This document shows, piece after piece, positions 41,479 through 53,647 of a stretch of DNA of 64,000 bases (within the stretch, counting starts at the first letter, position 1; every line of letters starts with the position of its first letter). The notes beneath the pieces are model-generated. The model was not told where the DNA came from, did no database searches, and was given only the letters and a program-made list of their open reading frames with translations. The stretch comes from Chthoniobacter sp. (lineage in GTDB: Bacteria; Verrucomicrobiota; Verrucomicrobiia; Chthoniobacterales; Chthoniobacteraceae), in contig JAIOPH010000002.1 in NCBI GenBank assembly GCA_021414005.1, positions 62,001 to 126,000 on the forward strand, written 5' to 3'. Position numbers and translations under genes: made by a program.

Positions 41479-44400
41479 TCAGCGCGCGAGCCAGGGCGCG
41501 AGGCGTTGCTCGGATTCGGCAGTGAGGGTGATGCCGAGCCCGTGGCCTGCGCGCAACCGCAGGCGGTTTCCGCTGGAGTCGAGAAAGCGCAGTTCCAGCC
41601 CGCGCGGGCCGGGAAATTGCGCGACGATTTCCCGCACGGCGGCGAGGTCCTGCTCGGTCGCGCCATGAGGGAACGATAGCACCACGGGACGGTCCGCCGC
41701 GGCGGGCTTTTTGAGTGGCTTCACATCGTTGGCGGAAATGCGGGGCGCTTCCTCGCGGCGGTCGAGGCGGCCGGTGATGGAGACGACGTTGCCGAGAACG
41801 AGATGGTTTTGCGCTTTGTTGTAGGCCTCGCTCCAGATCATCACTTCGAGTGATGCGGTGAGGTCTTCGATGACCACCACGGCGAACGGCTTGCTGTCCT
41901 TTTTCGTGAACTTTTTGTCCACGGTGGTGAGCGCGCCGGCGATGCTTACGGTGCTCTTGTCCTCCTGGTCACCGAGGCGCGCGATGGGCACGTATTTGCC
42001 GCCCTCCAGCGCCGGGCGGTAGTCGTCGAGCGGGTGACCGGTGACGTAGAAGCCGAGTAGCTCCTTTTCAAACGCGAGCTTCTCCGCCGTACTCCACGGC
42101 GGCACGCGCGGCGCATTGCTGCGTTTGGCGGGCGCGGGCGCGGAGTCGAAAGCGTCGAAAAGCGAGACCTGCCCGGAGGCGCGGTCGCGGTGGGCGGAGG
42201 CGGCGGCGGCGAACGCGCCTTCGATCTCGGCGAACAGCGCCGCGCGCTCGACGCCCATCCAGTCGAACGCGCCGCACTTCACCAGACATTCGAGCGATTT
42301 CTTGTTCAGTTTTTTTGAGTCGATCCGACCGCAAAAATCCTCCAGCGACTTGAACGCCCCGTTTTTTTTGCGCTCCTCGACCGCGGATTCCATCGCCGAC
42401 TCGCCCACGTTCTTAATCGCCGCGAGACCGTACCGGATCGAACCGACGTAAATTTTCTCCCCTCCAGAAACCAAGGCCAGATCGGGCTTCGGCGCCGCCT
42501 CGCCTGTCGTCGGCAGTTCGTCGAAACGCACGCCTTCCTCCTCAATCGTCGCCTCTGCGTCCGTCGTTGCCGGCTTCACTTTGCGCGCCGCCTGCGCTGC
42601 GGCCACGCCTGCGGCGTTCACTTCCTCGGGCACAAATTTCAGCCCGCTCTTGTTCACATCCGGGGCGAGGATGGTGATGCCCAGCCGCATGCATTCGTTC
42701 ACGAAAATGCTGATCTTGTCCGTGTTCGCGACTTCATTGCTCATCACCGCCGCCATGAATTCCACCGGGTAGTTTGCCTTCAGGTAAGCCGTCTGGTAGC
42801 TGACCCACGCATACGCGGCCGAGTGCGAACGGTTGAACCCATAGCCCGCGAATTTTTCCAACGTGTCGAAAATCTCGTTCGCCACCGGCTCCTTGATTCC
42901 ATGCAACTTGGCCGCGCCCTCGCAAAACTTGATGCGCTCTTTGGCCATCTTTTCCTTGTCCTTTTTCCCCATCGCGCGCCGCAGCAAATCGGCACCGCCG
43001 AGTGTGTAGCCCGCCAGAATTTGCGCCGCCTGCATGACCTGCTCCTGGTAGATGAGCACGCCGTAAGTCTCCTTCGTCATCTCGTTGAGCAGCGGATGCG
43101 GCGCCTTCACCTTCGCCTTGCCGTGCTTGCGCTTGATGTAGTCGGGAATCAGGTCCATCGGCCCCGGCCGGTAGAGCGCCAGAATCGCATTGATGTCCTC
43201 GATGTCCGAGATCGCAAACTGCCGGCACACCCCGACCATGCCGCCGGATTCGAGCTGGAAAACCGCGATGGTTTCGCCGCGATTCAGCATGTCAAAAGTC
43301 GCCTGATCGTTGACCGGGATCTTGTCCACGTCGAATGCCGGTTCCTTCTGCCGGATGATCGCGACCGCGTCCGTGATGACCGTCAGCGTTTTCAGCCCGA
43401 GGAAATCCATCTTCAGCATCCCGAGATCCGTCAGCGGCCCCATCGCGTATTGCGAGACGATCGAGCCATCGCCCGCGCGCGTCAGCGGAATGTATTCGGA
43501 GAGATCGCGGTCGCTGATGACCACGCCCGCCGCATGCACGCCGACGTTGCGCGTCAGCCCTTCCAGCGTCGTCGCGTATTGCCACATTTGCTTCGTCGCG
43601 CTCTCGTCCTCGACCGCTTTTTTTAGCTCGGGATTTTTGTCGATCGCTCCCGGCGTGTGCTCGATCGCGCCGGTCTCTTTGTTCTTTTTGTCGAAACCGG
43701 CGAGTGTGATTCCCAGCTCGTTCGGGATCATCTTCGAGATGCGATCCGCGTCGCCATACGGCCAGCCGAGCACGCGCCCCACATCGCGCACCACCGACTT
43801 CGCGCCCATCGTGCCAAAGGTCGCGATCTGTGACACCGCGCGGTCGCCGTATTTGTTGCGCACGTAGTCGATGACCTCGGCGCGGCGGTTCACGCAAAAG
43901 TCCACGTCGATGTCGGGCGGCGACACGCGCTCGGGGTTAAGGAAGCGCTCGAAGAGCAGCTTGTAATGGATCGGGTCGATGTCGGTGATCCGCATCGCGT
44001 AGGCCACCATCGACCCCGCCGCCGAACCGCGGCCCGGTCCAACCGGAATTCCATGTTTCCTCGCCCAGTCGATGAAATCCCACACGATCAGGAAATAGTT
44101 CACGAACCCCTGCGACTCCAGCAGCCCCAACTCCCGCTCCACCCGCTCGCGGATCACCGGGTCTTCCATCGCCCGCTCGCCGAAACGCTCGCGCAAACCC
44201 TGCTCCACGATCTGTCGCAGATACCCGTTCTGCGTCAGCCCCTCCGGCGGCGTGAAATCGGGATACTTCGGCACGCCGAACTCAATCTGCACATTGCATC
44301 GCTGCGCGATGGCCAGCGTGTTCGCCACCGCTTCCGGATGCGCGCGAAAGAGCGCCGCCATCTCCGCCGGCGATTTGAAATACAACTCCGGCGTGTATTT

Positions 44401-45117
44401 CATCCGCCGCTCATCGGTTACGTTCGAGCCCGTGCCGATGCAGATCATCACGTCATGCGCCTCGTGGTGCGCGCGTTCGAGGAAATGCACGTCATTCGCC
44501 GCCACCAGCTCCAGCCCCAGATCCTTGCCGATGCGCGGCAGCACTGCATTGCACTTCAGCTGCGCCTCGATTCCGTGGTTGTGCATTTCGAGGAAAAAAT
44601 TCTCCGCCCCCAGAACGTCGCGATACTGCCCCGCCAGCTTCACCGCCTTCGCGTAGTCGTCCGCCACCAGCGCCGAGCACACCTCGCCTTTCAAGCACCC
44701 GCTCAGCCCAATCAATCCTGCGGCGTGCTTCGCCAGAAGGTCCTTGTCGATCCGCGGCTTGTAATACATCCCCTCCAGATGCGCCTCCGACACCAGCTTC
44801 ACCAGGTTCGCGTAACCCGTGTTGTCCTTCGCCAGCAGCGTGAAATGAAACGCCGTGTCCCGCCCGTTGCCGGTCCCGCGATCCTTGTAGGAACCCGCCG
44901 CCATATACACCTCGCACCCGATGATCGGTTTCACCCCAGCCTTCACGCCTTCCTGAAAAAACTCGATCGCGCCGAAGAGATTCCCGTGATCCGTAATCGC
45001 CACCGCCGGCATCCCCAGCGCTTTCGCCTTCTTCATCAGCTCCGGGATACGCACCGCGCCATCGAGTAGCGAATACTCGGTGTGCAAATGGAGGTGAACG
45101 AAGGAATCGGCGGACAT
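41479..45117 (-). CDS. dnaE: DNA polymerase III alpha subunit
   Basis: Replicative DNA polymerase catalytic subunit, 1212 residues from the ATG at 45117. The PHP domain is first (FVHLHLHTEYSLLDGAVRIP, AITDHGNLFGAIEFF). The palm carries GPGRGSAAGSMVAYAM, the PPDIDVDFCVNRR metal motif and the TFGTMGAKSVVRDVGR region. The C-terminal half has YQEQVMQAAQILAGYTLGGADLLRRAMGKK, FNRSHSAAYAWVSYQTA, and an OB-fold around TVSIAGALTTVDKKFTKKDS. The longer frame to 45192 adds a non-conserved basic extension. The length and motifs show a complete gene. Confidence 0.96.
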   Translation of the reverse strand: MSADSFVHLHLHTEYSLLDGAVRIPELMKKAKALGMPAVAITDHGNLFGAIEFFQEGVKAGVKPIIGCEVYMAAGSYKDRGTGNGRDTAFHFTLLAKDNTGYANLVKLVSEAHLEGMYYKPRIDKDLLAKHAAGLIGLSGCLKGEVCSALVADDYAKAVKLAGQYRDVLGAENFFLEMHNHGIEAQLKCNAVLPRIGKDLGLELVAANDVHFLERAHHEAHDVMICIGTGSNVTDERRMKYTPELYFKSPAEMAALFRAHPEAVANTLAIAQRCNVQIEFGVPKYPDFTPPEGLTQNGYLRQIVEQGLRERFGERAMEDPVIRERVERELGLLESQGFVNYFLIVWDFIDWARKHGIPVGPGRGSAAGSMVAYAMRITDIDPIHYKLLFERFLNPERVSPPDIDVDFCVNRRAEVIDYVRNKYGDRAVSQIATFGTMGAKSVVRDVGRVLGWPYGDADRISKMIPNELGITLAGFDKKNKETGAIEHTPGAIDKNPELKKAVEDESATKQMWQYATTLEGLTRNVGVHAAGVVISDRDLSEYIPLTRAGDGSIVSQYAMGPLTDLGMLKMDFLGLKTLTVITDAVAIIRQKEPAFDVDKIPVNDQATFDMLNRGETIAVFQLESGGMVGVCRQFAISDIEDINAILALYRPGPMDLIPDYIKRKHGKAKVKAPHPLLNEMTKETYGVLIYQEQVMQAAQILAGYTLGGADLLRRAMGKKDKEKMAKERIKFCEGAAKLHGIKEPVANEIFDTLEKFAGYGFNRSHSAAYAWVSYQTAYLKANYPVEFMAAVMSNEVANTDKISIFVNECMRLGITILAPDVNKSGLKFVPEEVNAAGVAAAQAARKVKPATTDAEATIEEEGVRFDELPTTGEAAPKPDLALVSGGEKIYVGSIRYGLAAIKNVGESAMESAVEERKKNGAFKSLEDFCGRIDSKKLNKKSLECLVKCGAFDWMGVERAALFAEIEGAFAAAASAHRDRASGQVSLFDAFDSAPAPAKRSNAPRVPPWSTAEKLAFEKELLGFYVTGHPLDDYRPALEGGKYVPIARLGDQEDKSTVSIAGALTTVDKKFTKKDSKPFAVVVIEDLTASLEVMIWSEAYNKAQNHLVLGNVVSITGRLDRREEAPRISANDVKPLKKPAAADRPVVLSFPHGATEQDLAAVREIVAQFPGPRGLELRFLDSSGNRLRLRAGHGLGITLTAESEQRLAPWLAR

Positions 45118-45366
45118 ACGGGCAAGGTTCGCGAATCGCTGCCTGCGCGGCAAGCGGAAGCAAGCAGTAACGAGCCATCGGGCGCATCCCACGCTCTATT
45201 GCGCCAGTCAGTCGCGCGAGTCGGTTTCAGCCCAGTTCTTCGAGGCTGAGCCAGAGGACAGAGGACCAGACGGCGGTGCGGGGCTCCCGCAGGGTAATCG
45301 CGATGATACCGTCGTGCCCGGGAAAAGCCCTTGCCACCGACGCCCTCACGGTTAGCGTGCGCGCCG

Positions 45367-46455
45367 ATGAGCCGGACGCTGCTCCATATTTTCGTGGTCT
45401 TTTCCCTGCTTGCCACCGCGGGCGCGGCGGAGTGGACGCTCCATAAAGTGGGCGGACGCGATTTTGTGACGCTCGAAAATTTGGCGGAGTTTTACAATCT
45501 GGGCGCGGTGCGGCGGGCGAACAATGACTTCACTGTGGCGATCGGCAATCGCAGCCTGCGCGGCGCGGTGGGGAGCGTGGAGTTTTACATCAACGGCCTG
45601 AAATTTAACCTCAGCTACCCGATCGCCGAAGTGGACGGCAAGCCGGTGGTTTCGCGGATGGATTTGACGAAGGTGATCGAGCCGGTGCTGCGGCCGAGCA
45701 AGATTAAGGGCGCGGAAAAAGTGGACACCATCGTGCTCGATGCCGGGCACGGCGGGCATGACCGCGGGGCATTGAGCCCGTACGGGTGCGAGGCAGATTT
45801 CACGCTGGATACGGTGCGACGCACGCAGGCGTTGCTGGTGCAGGCGGGGTTCAAAGTGGTTCTCACGCGCTCGAATGACACGTTCATCGGGCTGGGCGAG
45901 CGCACGCGCATCGCCAACCAATATGCGAACGCGCTTTTCATCTCGGTGCATTTCAATAGCGGCGGCGCCGGGACGGGACTTGAAACCTACACGCTGGCTC
46001 CACGCGGGGTGCCGTCCATGATGGCGGACGGCCCGCGCGTGTCGGACCTCGACCAGTGCGCGGGCAATGGGAACGACGCGCAAAACATGGCGCTGGCCAC
46101 GGCCACGCACGCCTCGCTGGTGGTGCGTTCGCGGATGTTCGACCGCGGGATCAAGCGCGCGCGCTTCGTCGTTATTCGCGACATCACGATTCCCGGCGTG
46201 CTCATCGAGGGCGGCTTTCTCAGCAATCTCTACGACGCCAAGCTCGTGGCCATGCCCGCCTACCGGCAGCAGATGGCTTCGTGCATTCTACAGGCGGTGC
46301 AGAACTATCGCCGCGCCGTGGGCACGCAGATCGCCGACGTGGCGGCGCGCGCGGGTGAAAGCAATCGCGTGGAAGTTCCGCGCATTCGTCCGAGCGCGAC
46401 CCAGAACGTGGGCGAGCCGGTCGTGGTCATTCCGACGACTCCGGCGACGAACTAG
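45367..46455 (+). CDS. N-acetylmuramoyl-L-alanine amidase
   Basis: Zinc-dependent peptidoglycan hydrolase (Amidase_3) that cuts the amide between MurNAc and L-Ala. The 362-residue protein starts with a signal peptide (LLHIFVVFSLLATAGAAE). About 90 residues of an N-terminal domain (copper-amine-oxidase-N-like or AMIN-like) follow. The catalytic domain has VLDAGHGGHDRGA with zinc His128, an acidic Glu142 at the usual second-ligand place, LFISVHFNSGGAGTG, and VLIEGGFLSN with the late catalytic Glu. It is transcribed away from dnaE. Confidence 0.92.
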   Translation: MSRTLLHIFVVFSLLATAGAAEWTLHKVGGRDFVTLENLAEFYNLGAVRRANNDFTVAIGNRSLRGAVGSVEFYINGLKFNLSYPIAEVDGKPVVSRMDLTKVIEPVLRPSKIKGAEKVDTIVLDAGHGGHDRGALSPYGCEADFTLDTVRRTQALLVQAGFKVVLTRSNDTFIGLGERTRIANQYANALFISVHFNSGGAGTGLETYTLAPRGVPSMMADGPRVSDLDQCAGNGNDAQNMALATATHASLVVRSRMFDRGIKRARFVVIRDITIPGVLIEGGFLSNLYDAKLVAMPAYRQQMASCILQAVQNYRRAVGTQIADVAARAGESNRVEVPRIRPSATQNVGEPVVVIPTTPATN

Positions 46456-46486
46456 GGGAAGGGGCAGGGGCGCAGAACGCCGCGAG

Positions 46487-48448
46487 TTACTCCGGTGGAG
46501 CTTGCGCGGAAAGCGCCTCCCATTCCGCGGTCAGCCGCTCCAGCGAGGCGCTGACGGAAATGGATTCGCGATTCAGGTTCATGGCTGCGCCGCCGGCCTC
46601 GTAGGTCTCGGGCTTTTCGAGTTCGGCGGTGATCTGCTGCTGGCGGGTTTCAAGCGCGGCGATCTGCATTTCCAGCGAAGCGACCTTCGCCTCGTGCTCC
46701 TTTTTCACACGGCTCCGCGCCTGGCGCTCGTCGGCTTCGGCGCGCTTTTGCTCCTTGGATTTGCGCGGCGTCGGCGCGTTTCCGCCGACTCCGACACGCG
46801 CTGCAGCCAGAGCCGATGCGGGCTGCGCGTTGGTGAGTTTATCCCCGGCCGTGAGCGCGGCGCGCTCGGAGGTGGCCTTGGATTTATCGAGGTAATACTG
46901 GTAGTCGCCCGCGTAAGGCGTGAGCTTGCCGGCGCTGATGTGCAGGACGGTGCGAGCCATGGCGCGGATGAAATGCACGTCGTGGCTGATGAAAATGAGC
47001 GTGCCTTCATACTGCTGGAGCGCGCCGATGAGGGCGTCGATCGAGCCGATGTCGAGGTGCGTGGTCGGCTCGTCCATGAGCAGAAGATTCGGCGGATCGA
47101 GGAGCAGCTTGACCAGCGCGAGGCGGGTCTTTTCTCCGCCGCTGAGGACGCCGACAGGTTTGAAGACGTCGTCGCCGCGGAAAAGGAACGAGCCGAGGAC
47201 GGTGCGCGCCTGCTGCTCGCCCACGGGGTTGGGCATGTCCTGCACGGCTTCGAGCACGGTGTGCCGCGGGTTCAGGCCCTCCATGCGGTGCTGGGCGAAG
47301 TAGCCGACCTTCACGTTGTGCCCAGGCTCGTGGGTGCCACGCGCGGGCGTGAGGACGCCGGCGAGGATTTTCAGCAGCGTGGATTTACCCGCGCCATTGG
47401 GCCCCACGAGCACGGTGCGCTGACCGCGCTCCGCTTCGAAATTCATCCCGCGATAGACCGTGAGATCGCCGTAGGAAAAGTCGATGTCCTTGAGCGCGAT
47501 CGCGCGGATGCCGGAACGCGGCGGCTGCGGGAAGCGCATGTGGACGGTCTTTTCCTGGCTGAGCGGTGCCTCGATTTTCTCCATGCGATCGATCTGCTTC
47601 AGCTTGCTCTGCGCCTGCGAAGCCTTACTGGCCTTGGCGCGGAAGCGGTCGGCGAATTCCTGAAGCGACGCGATTTCCTTCTGCTGGTTTTTGTAGGCGG
47701 CGAGCTGCACCTCCTCGCGCTGCACTTTCTCGACCACGTATTTATCCCAATTGCCGCGGTAGCGGTTGAGCTTCTGGTGCGCAATCTCGACGATGGAATC
47801 GACGAGCGCGTTCAGGAACTCGCGGTCGTGCGAAATCATCAAAATCGCGCCCGGATACGACTCGAGGTATTCCTGAAACCAGTAGAGCGATTCGAGGTCG
47901 AGATGGTTCGTGGGCTCGTCGAGCAGCAGCAGATCGGGCTCCATGACGAGCAGCCGCGCGAGGTGCGCGCGCATGATCCAACCGCCGCTCATCGTCCGCG
48001 CCTCGCGGTCGAAATCTGCCTCGCGAAAGGCGAGCCCGTGGAGGATGCGCTTGGCCTTGGGCTCGAGCTGCCAGCCGCCCAGCTCGCTGAAGGTGCCCAG
48101 AGCATCGTGGTATTCCTCCTCCTCGTGCGTGCCCGCGAGTTCGTGGCGCTTGATGGTGCGCTGCGCCTGCGCCAGCTCGGGCGAAATGGCGCACGCCAGC
48201 TCCAGCACCGTCTCATCGCCCGCCGGCGCGCTTTCCTGCGGGAGAAAACCGAGGGTCGCGTTTTTCTCCACAATGACCTTGCCCTCGTCCGGGGAAGCTT
48301 CGCGCAGGATGAGCGAGAACAGCGTGGACTTGCCCGCGCCGTTTGGCCCAACGAGCCCGATGCGGTCGGCGCGGTTGACCTGCAGCGAGACGTCGCTGAA
48401 AAGAGTGCGACCGGCGAAGGCTTTGCTGACTGATGAAAGGGTGAGCAT
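46487..48448 (-). CDS. ABC-F family ATP-binding protein
   Basis: Cytoplasmic protein with two ABC domains and no membrane segment, of the ABC-F group that acts on ribosomes. The 653-residue protein has Walker A GPNGAGKST twice (near residues 35 and 355), the signatures MSGGWIMRAHLARLL and LSGGEKTRLALVKLLL, and two Walker B/DEPTNHLD-type motifs (LLLLDEPTNHLDLESL and LLLMDEPTTHLDIGSI). A charged linker lies between the two cassettes, and the C-terminus is a coiled coil (residues about 560-640, EQKRAEADERQARSRVKKEH). The layout is nearest Uup/YheS. It converges with the amidase gene. Confidence 0.93.
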   Translation of the reverse strand: MLTLSSVSKAFAGRTLFSDVSLQVNRADRIGLVGPNGAGKSTLFSLILREASPDEGKVIVEKNATLGFLPQESAPAGDETVLELACAISPELAQAQRTIKRHELAGTHEEEEYHDALGTFSELGGWQLEPKAKRILHGLAFREADFDREARTMSGGWIMRAHLARLLVMEPDLLLLDEPTNHLDLESLYWFQEYLESYPGAILMISHDREFLNALVDSIVEIAHQKLNRYRGNWDKYVVEKVQREEVQLAAYKNQQKEIASLQEFADRFRAKASKASQAQSKLKQIDRMEKIEAPLSQEKTVHMRFPQPPRSGIRAIALKDIDFSYGDLTVYRGMNFEAERGQRTVLVGPNGAGKSTLLKILAGVLTPARGTHEPGHNVKVGYFAQHRMEGLNPRHTVLEAVQDMPNPVGEQQARTVLGSFLFRGDDVFKPVGVLSGGEKTRLALVKLLLDPPNLLLMDEPTTHLDIGSIDALIGALQQYEGTLIFISHDVHFIRAMARTVLHISAGKLTPYAGDYQYYLDKSKATSERAALTAGDKLTNAQPASALAAARVGVGGNAPTPRKSKEQKRAEADERQARSRVKKEHEAKVASLEMQIAALETRQQQITAELEKPETYEAGGAAMNLNRESISVSASLERLTAEWEALSAQAPPE

Positions 48449-48548
48449 GGCGGAAAAAAGGGCGCGAACATCGCGAAGCTGGCCCCCGCGCGCAAGCGGC
48501 TTCGAGAATGGGTTCGACGGACTTCGCCTCGTCCGCTATCTGCCCGGC

Positions 48549-48932
48549 ATGGATACACCTCCGCCGTCCGCCGCGCAGCAGAAGCTCGTTATGTGGGTCC
48601 TTTGGGCCGCTTTCCTGATCGGAGTGTGCGTGCAGTATCACTTTCTGCATGCCAAAAACCCGCCAGCCGCAGACGCATCCGCGCTCTGGCTGGTGGGAGC
48701 GGTGCCCGTGGTGGCGTCCGTCATCATTCGGTGGAATGTGCTGCCGAGGCTGAAATCACCGACCCAGACGCTGCCACTAATGATCGTTGGGATCGCGCTG
48801 GCGGAAGGTTCGGCGTTCATTGGGATGTTCGTCTTCCCGGCGCACCAGTGGGAATTGTTCATTGCCGCGCTAGTCGGTATAGCGCAGCACGCTCCCGTTT
48901 ATGCGTCCGCGCTTTTTCCGCCGGCTCCGTAG
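48549..48932 (+). CDS. Small membrane protein of unknown function
   Basis: Unrecognised 127-residue protein, MDTPPPSAAQQKLVMWVLWA onward. Four membrane helices are likely (about 12-30, 45-62, 75-98 and 103-122). The conserved-looking phrase LIVGIALAEGSAFIGMFVF suggests a relative of the small c-subunit-like or DUF-type membrane proteins, but no family can be named with certainty. The frame extends far upstream over the ABC-F gene on the other strand; that part is a shadow. Confidence 0.6.
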   Translation: MDTPPPSAAQQKLVMWVLWAAFLIGVCVQYHFLHAKNPPAADASALWLVGAVPVVASVIIRWNVLPRLKSPTQTLPLMIVGIALAEGSAFIGMFVFPAHQWELFIAALVGIAQHAPVYASALFPPAP

Positions 48933-48950
48933 CCGCCTGATTTTCTCACG

Positions 48951-49889
48951 CTACGCGCTCAGCTCCAGCATCCGCCGAATCGGCAGCTCCGCCCGCGCGC
49001 GGACCGGCTCCGGGATCGCGATCTCCGGTGCGAGATTCGCCAGGCAATCACGCAGCTTTTCCAGCGTGTTCATCTTCATGTAGCGGCAGTCGGCGCACGC
49101 GCAGTGGTCGGTCGGGCCGGGGATGAAAACTTTGCCCGGCAACTCGCGCCGCAGCCGGTGCAGCATCCCGCTTTCGGTCACGATGACGAACGCCGGCGAC
49201 GGCGAACTGCGGCAGTAGCTGATCATTTTCTCCGTCGAGCAAACCTCGTCCGCGAGCAGGCGCACGGCGTGCGTGCATTCCGGGTGCGCGACGATGGGTG
49301 CGTCCGGCCACTCCGCGCGGGCGCGCTCGATGGACGCGCGCGTGAACTCGACGTGGACGTAACAGTTGCCCTTCCACAGCTCCATCGGTCGGCCCGTTTG
49401 CTCCATGACCCACGCGCCCAGATTCTGGTCCGGGACGAAAAGGATGTTTCGGTCCGCAGGCGCGGCCTGCACGATTTTCACCGCGTTGCCGCTGGTGCAG
49501 ATGACGTCGCACTGCGCCTTCACGCCCGCGCTGCAATTGATGTAGGCGATGACGTAGTAGTTCAGGTCCGCGTGCTCGCGGAGAAAGGCGGCGAGCTTTT
49601 CCGGCGGACACGAGTCGCTAAGCGAGCAGCCCGCGTCCATGTCGGGGATGACCACCTTCTTGCCGGGATTCAGAATTTTCGCCGTCTCGCCCATGAAATG
49701 GACGCCACAAAACGCGATCACGTCCGCCTCCGTCGCCGCCGCCTGACGCGAGAGCCCGAGCGAATCGCCCACGTAATCCGCCAGCTCCTGAATTTCCCGA
49801 ATCTGGTAATTGTGCGCGAGAATTACGGCGTTGCGCTCGCGTTTGAGCGCGAGGATTTCTTCGTGGAGATCGAGACCGGCGATGGGCAT
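48951..49889 (-). CDS. nadA: Quinolinate synthase A
   Basis: 4Fe-4S enzyme condensing iminoaspartate with dihydroxyacetone phosphate to quinolinate in NAD synthesis. The 312-residue protein begins [20 protein letters not shown]. It has [83 protein letters not shown] and [15 protein letters not shown], where conserved Cys ligands of the cluster lie. I used the ATG at 49889 rather than 49976. It faces away from the YyaL-like gene, whose start is 53 bp off. Confidence 0.95.
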   Translation of the reverse strand: MPIAGLDLHEEILALKRERNAVILAHNYQIREIQELADYVGDSLGLSRQAAATEADVIAFCGVHFMGETAKILNPGKKVVIPDMDAGCSLSDSCPPEKLAAFLREHADLNYYVIAYINCSAGVKAQCDVICTSGNAVKIVQAAPADRNILFVPDQNLGAWVMEQTGRPMELWKGNCYVHVEFTRASIERARAEWPDAPIVAHPECTHAVRLLADEVCSTEKMISYCRSSPSPAFVIVTESGMLHRLRRELPGKVFIPGPTDHCACADCRYMKMNTLEKLRDCLANLAPEIAIPEPVRARAELPIRRMLELSA

Positions 49890-49941
49890 GGCGCACCTTC
49901 TCATCCAGCTCGCACGGCGGCAATGCGGTTTGCTTTCGACT

Positions 49942-52197
<2,256 letters not shown>

Positions 52198-52222
52198 CTC
52201 CGCCGACGGTGTGCGGTCCCGG

Positions 52223-53563
52223 CTACGCCCGTAGCGCGGCCAGCGTGCCGGTGCTGTCGCCGACAAGGGGGACGCGGACGTCCATGCGTTCGAGCAGGGA
52301 GGTCCAAAGATTGGTCACAGGCGTTTCGTCGGGGACGCGGACGTGGCGCCCGGTGGCGATGGTGCCGCCGCCGCGGCCGGCAAGGAGGATGGGAAGGTTG
52401 TCGTGGTTGTGGCGGTCGCCGTCGCTGTTGCCGCTGCCGTAGGCGATCATGCAGTGGTCGAGGAGCGAGCCGTCGCCCTCGCGGGTGGCCTTTAGTCGCT
52501 TCAGCAGGTAGGCGAGTTGCGCGACGTGAAATTCATTAATGGCGCGGATCTTCTGAATCTTTTTCGTATCGTGCCCGTGGTGGGAAAGCTCGTGGTGGCC
52601 TTCGTTCACGCCGAGGTCGGGGTAGCTCTTGTTGCTGCCTTCATTGGCGAAAACGAAGGTGCAGACGCGGGTCACGTCGGCTTGGAAAGCGAGCACCAGC
52701 ATGTCGCAGAGCAGGCGCAAGTGTTCGGCGTAGTTGTCCGGCACGCCGACGGGCGCGGTGATGCCGGCCGGGGCGTTCACGCCGGGGAGTTTCGCGGCGC
52801 GCTCCATGCGGAGTTCGATCTCGCGGATGGAGGTGAAGTATTCGTCGAGCTTCTGTTTGTCACCGCTGCCCACCGTGGCCACGAGCGAGCGCGAATCGTC
52901 GCGGATGAAATCCAGGACGCTCTTGCGTGCGAGGTCGCGCCGGGCGCGTTCGGGACCGCCCGGTTGGCCGAAGAGTCGCTCGAAAACGAGCTTGGGATTA
53001 ACCTCCTTGGGCAGCGGTTGCGTGGACGATTTCCACGAAACCGTGGAGCTGTACACGCACGAGTAGCCGGAGTCGCAACTGCCCGCCATGCCGCCCGCCT
53101 CGCCACCGATCTCCAGCGAGGGCAGCCGCGTGAGTTCGCCGATGCGCTGGGCGGCGATCTGATCCACGGACGTGCCGGCCCGGATGTCCGTGCCATCCGT
53201 TTTGCGCGGATGCGTCCCGGTGAGAAACGCCGCCATCGCACGGGCGTGGTCGCCGCCGCCATCGCCATGTGGCCGCGCCTTGTCCGCGGTCAGCCCCGTG
53301 AGGAGCAGGAGGTCGTCCTTCAGCGGAGTGAGCGCCTGGAGGATCGGCGGCAATTCCGCCAGCCGTCCGTCGGTGCCCGGCGTCCAGTTCGCCATGTCCT
53401 TGCCATTGGGCACATAGAGAAAGGCGAGGCGGTTGGGAACCTTGCGGCCCGCCGTGTCCGCGGCGTAGGCGCTGAAGCGGCCCATCGCCTCCAGCCACGG
53501 TAGCGCCACGGCGGTGCCGAGGCCACGGAGCAGGGTGCGGCGGGAAAGCGGCGGCGTTTTCAT
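52223..53563 (-). CDS. DUF1552 Tat-exported protein
   Basis: Member of DUF1552, a family numerous in PVC bacteria and usually encoded just after a DUF1592/DUF1588/DUF1587 cytochrome protein. The 446-residue protein starts MKTPPLSRRTLLRGLGTAVA, a twin-arginine signal. Typical text includes RLAFLYVPNGKDMANWTPG, LTGLTADKARPHGDGGGDHA, SVDQIAAQRIG and FTSIREIELRMERA, and it ends near LLAGRGGGTIATGRHVRV. Here the expected cytochrome partner is missing: upstream lies an unrelated membrane-anchored protein. The function is unknown but probably concerns periplasmic degradation. Confidence 0.9.
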   Translation of the reverse strand: MKTPPLSRRTLLRGLGTAVALPWLEAMGRFSAYAADTAGRKVPNRLAFLYVPNGKDMANWTPGTDGRLAELPPILQALTPLKDDLLLLTGLTADKARPHGDGGGDHARAMAAFLTGTHPRKTDGTDIRAGTSVDQIAAQRIGELTRLPSLEIGGEAGGMAGSCDSGYSCVYSSTVSWKSSTQPLPKEVNPKLVFERLFGQPGGPERARRDLARKSVLDFIRDDSRSLVATVGSGDKQKLDEYFTSIREIELRMERAAKLPGVNAPAGITAPVGVPDNYAEHLRLLCDMLVLAFQADVTRVCTFVFANEGSNKSYPDLGVNEGHHELSHHGHDTKKIQKIRAINEFHVAQLAYLLKRLKATREGDGSLLDHCMIAYGSGNSDGDRHNHDNLPILLAGRGGGTIATGRHVRVPDETPVTNLWTSLLERMDVRVPLVGDSTGTLAALRA

Positions 53564-53647
53564 GGCGGACTACATCGCACATTTGCGCCCACGCTCCAAC
53601 TGCCAACGCGAGGCCAAAGGGCGGTCCCCTGCGGCTGGCGACGGCGG

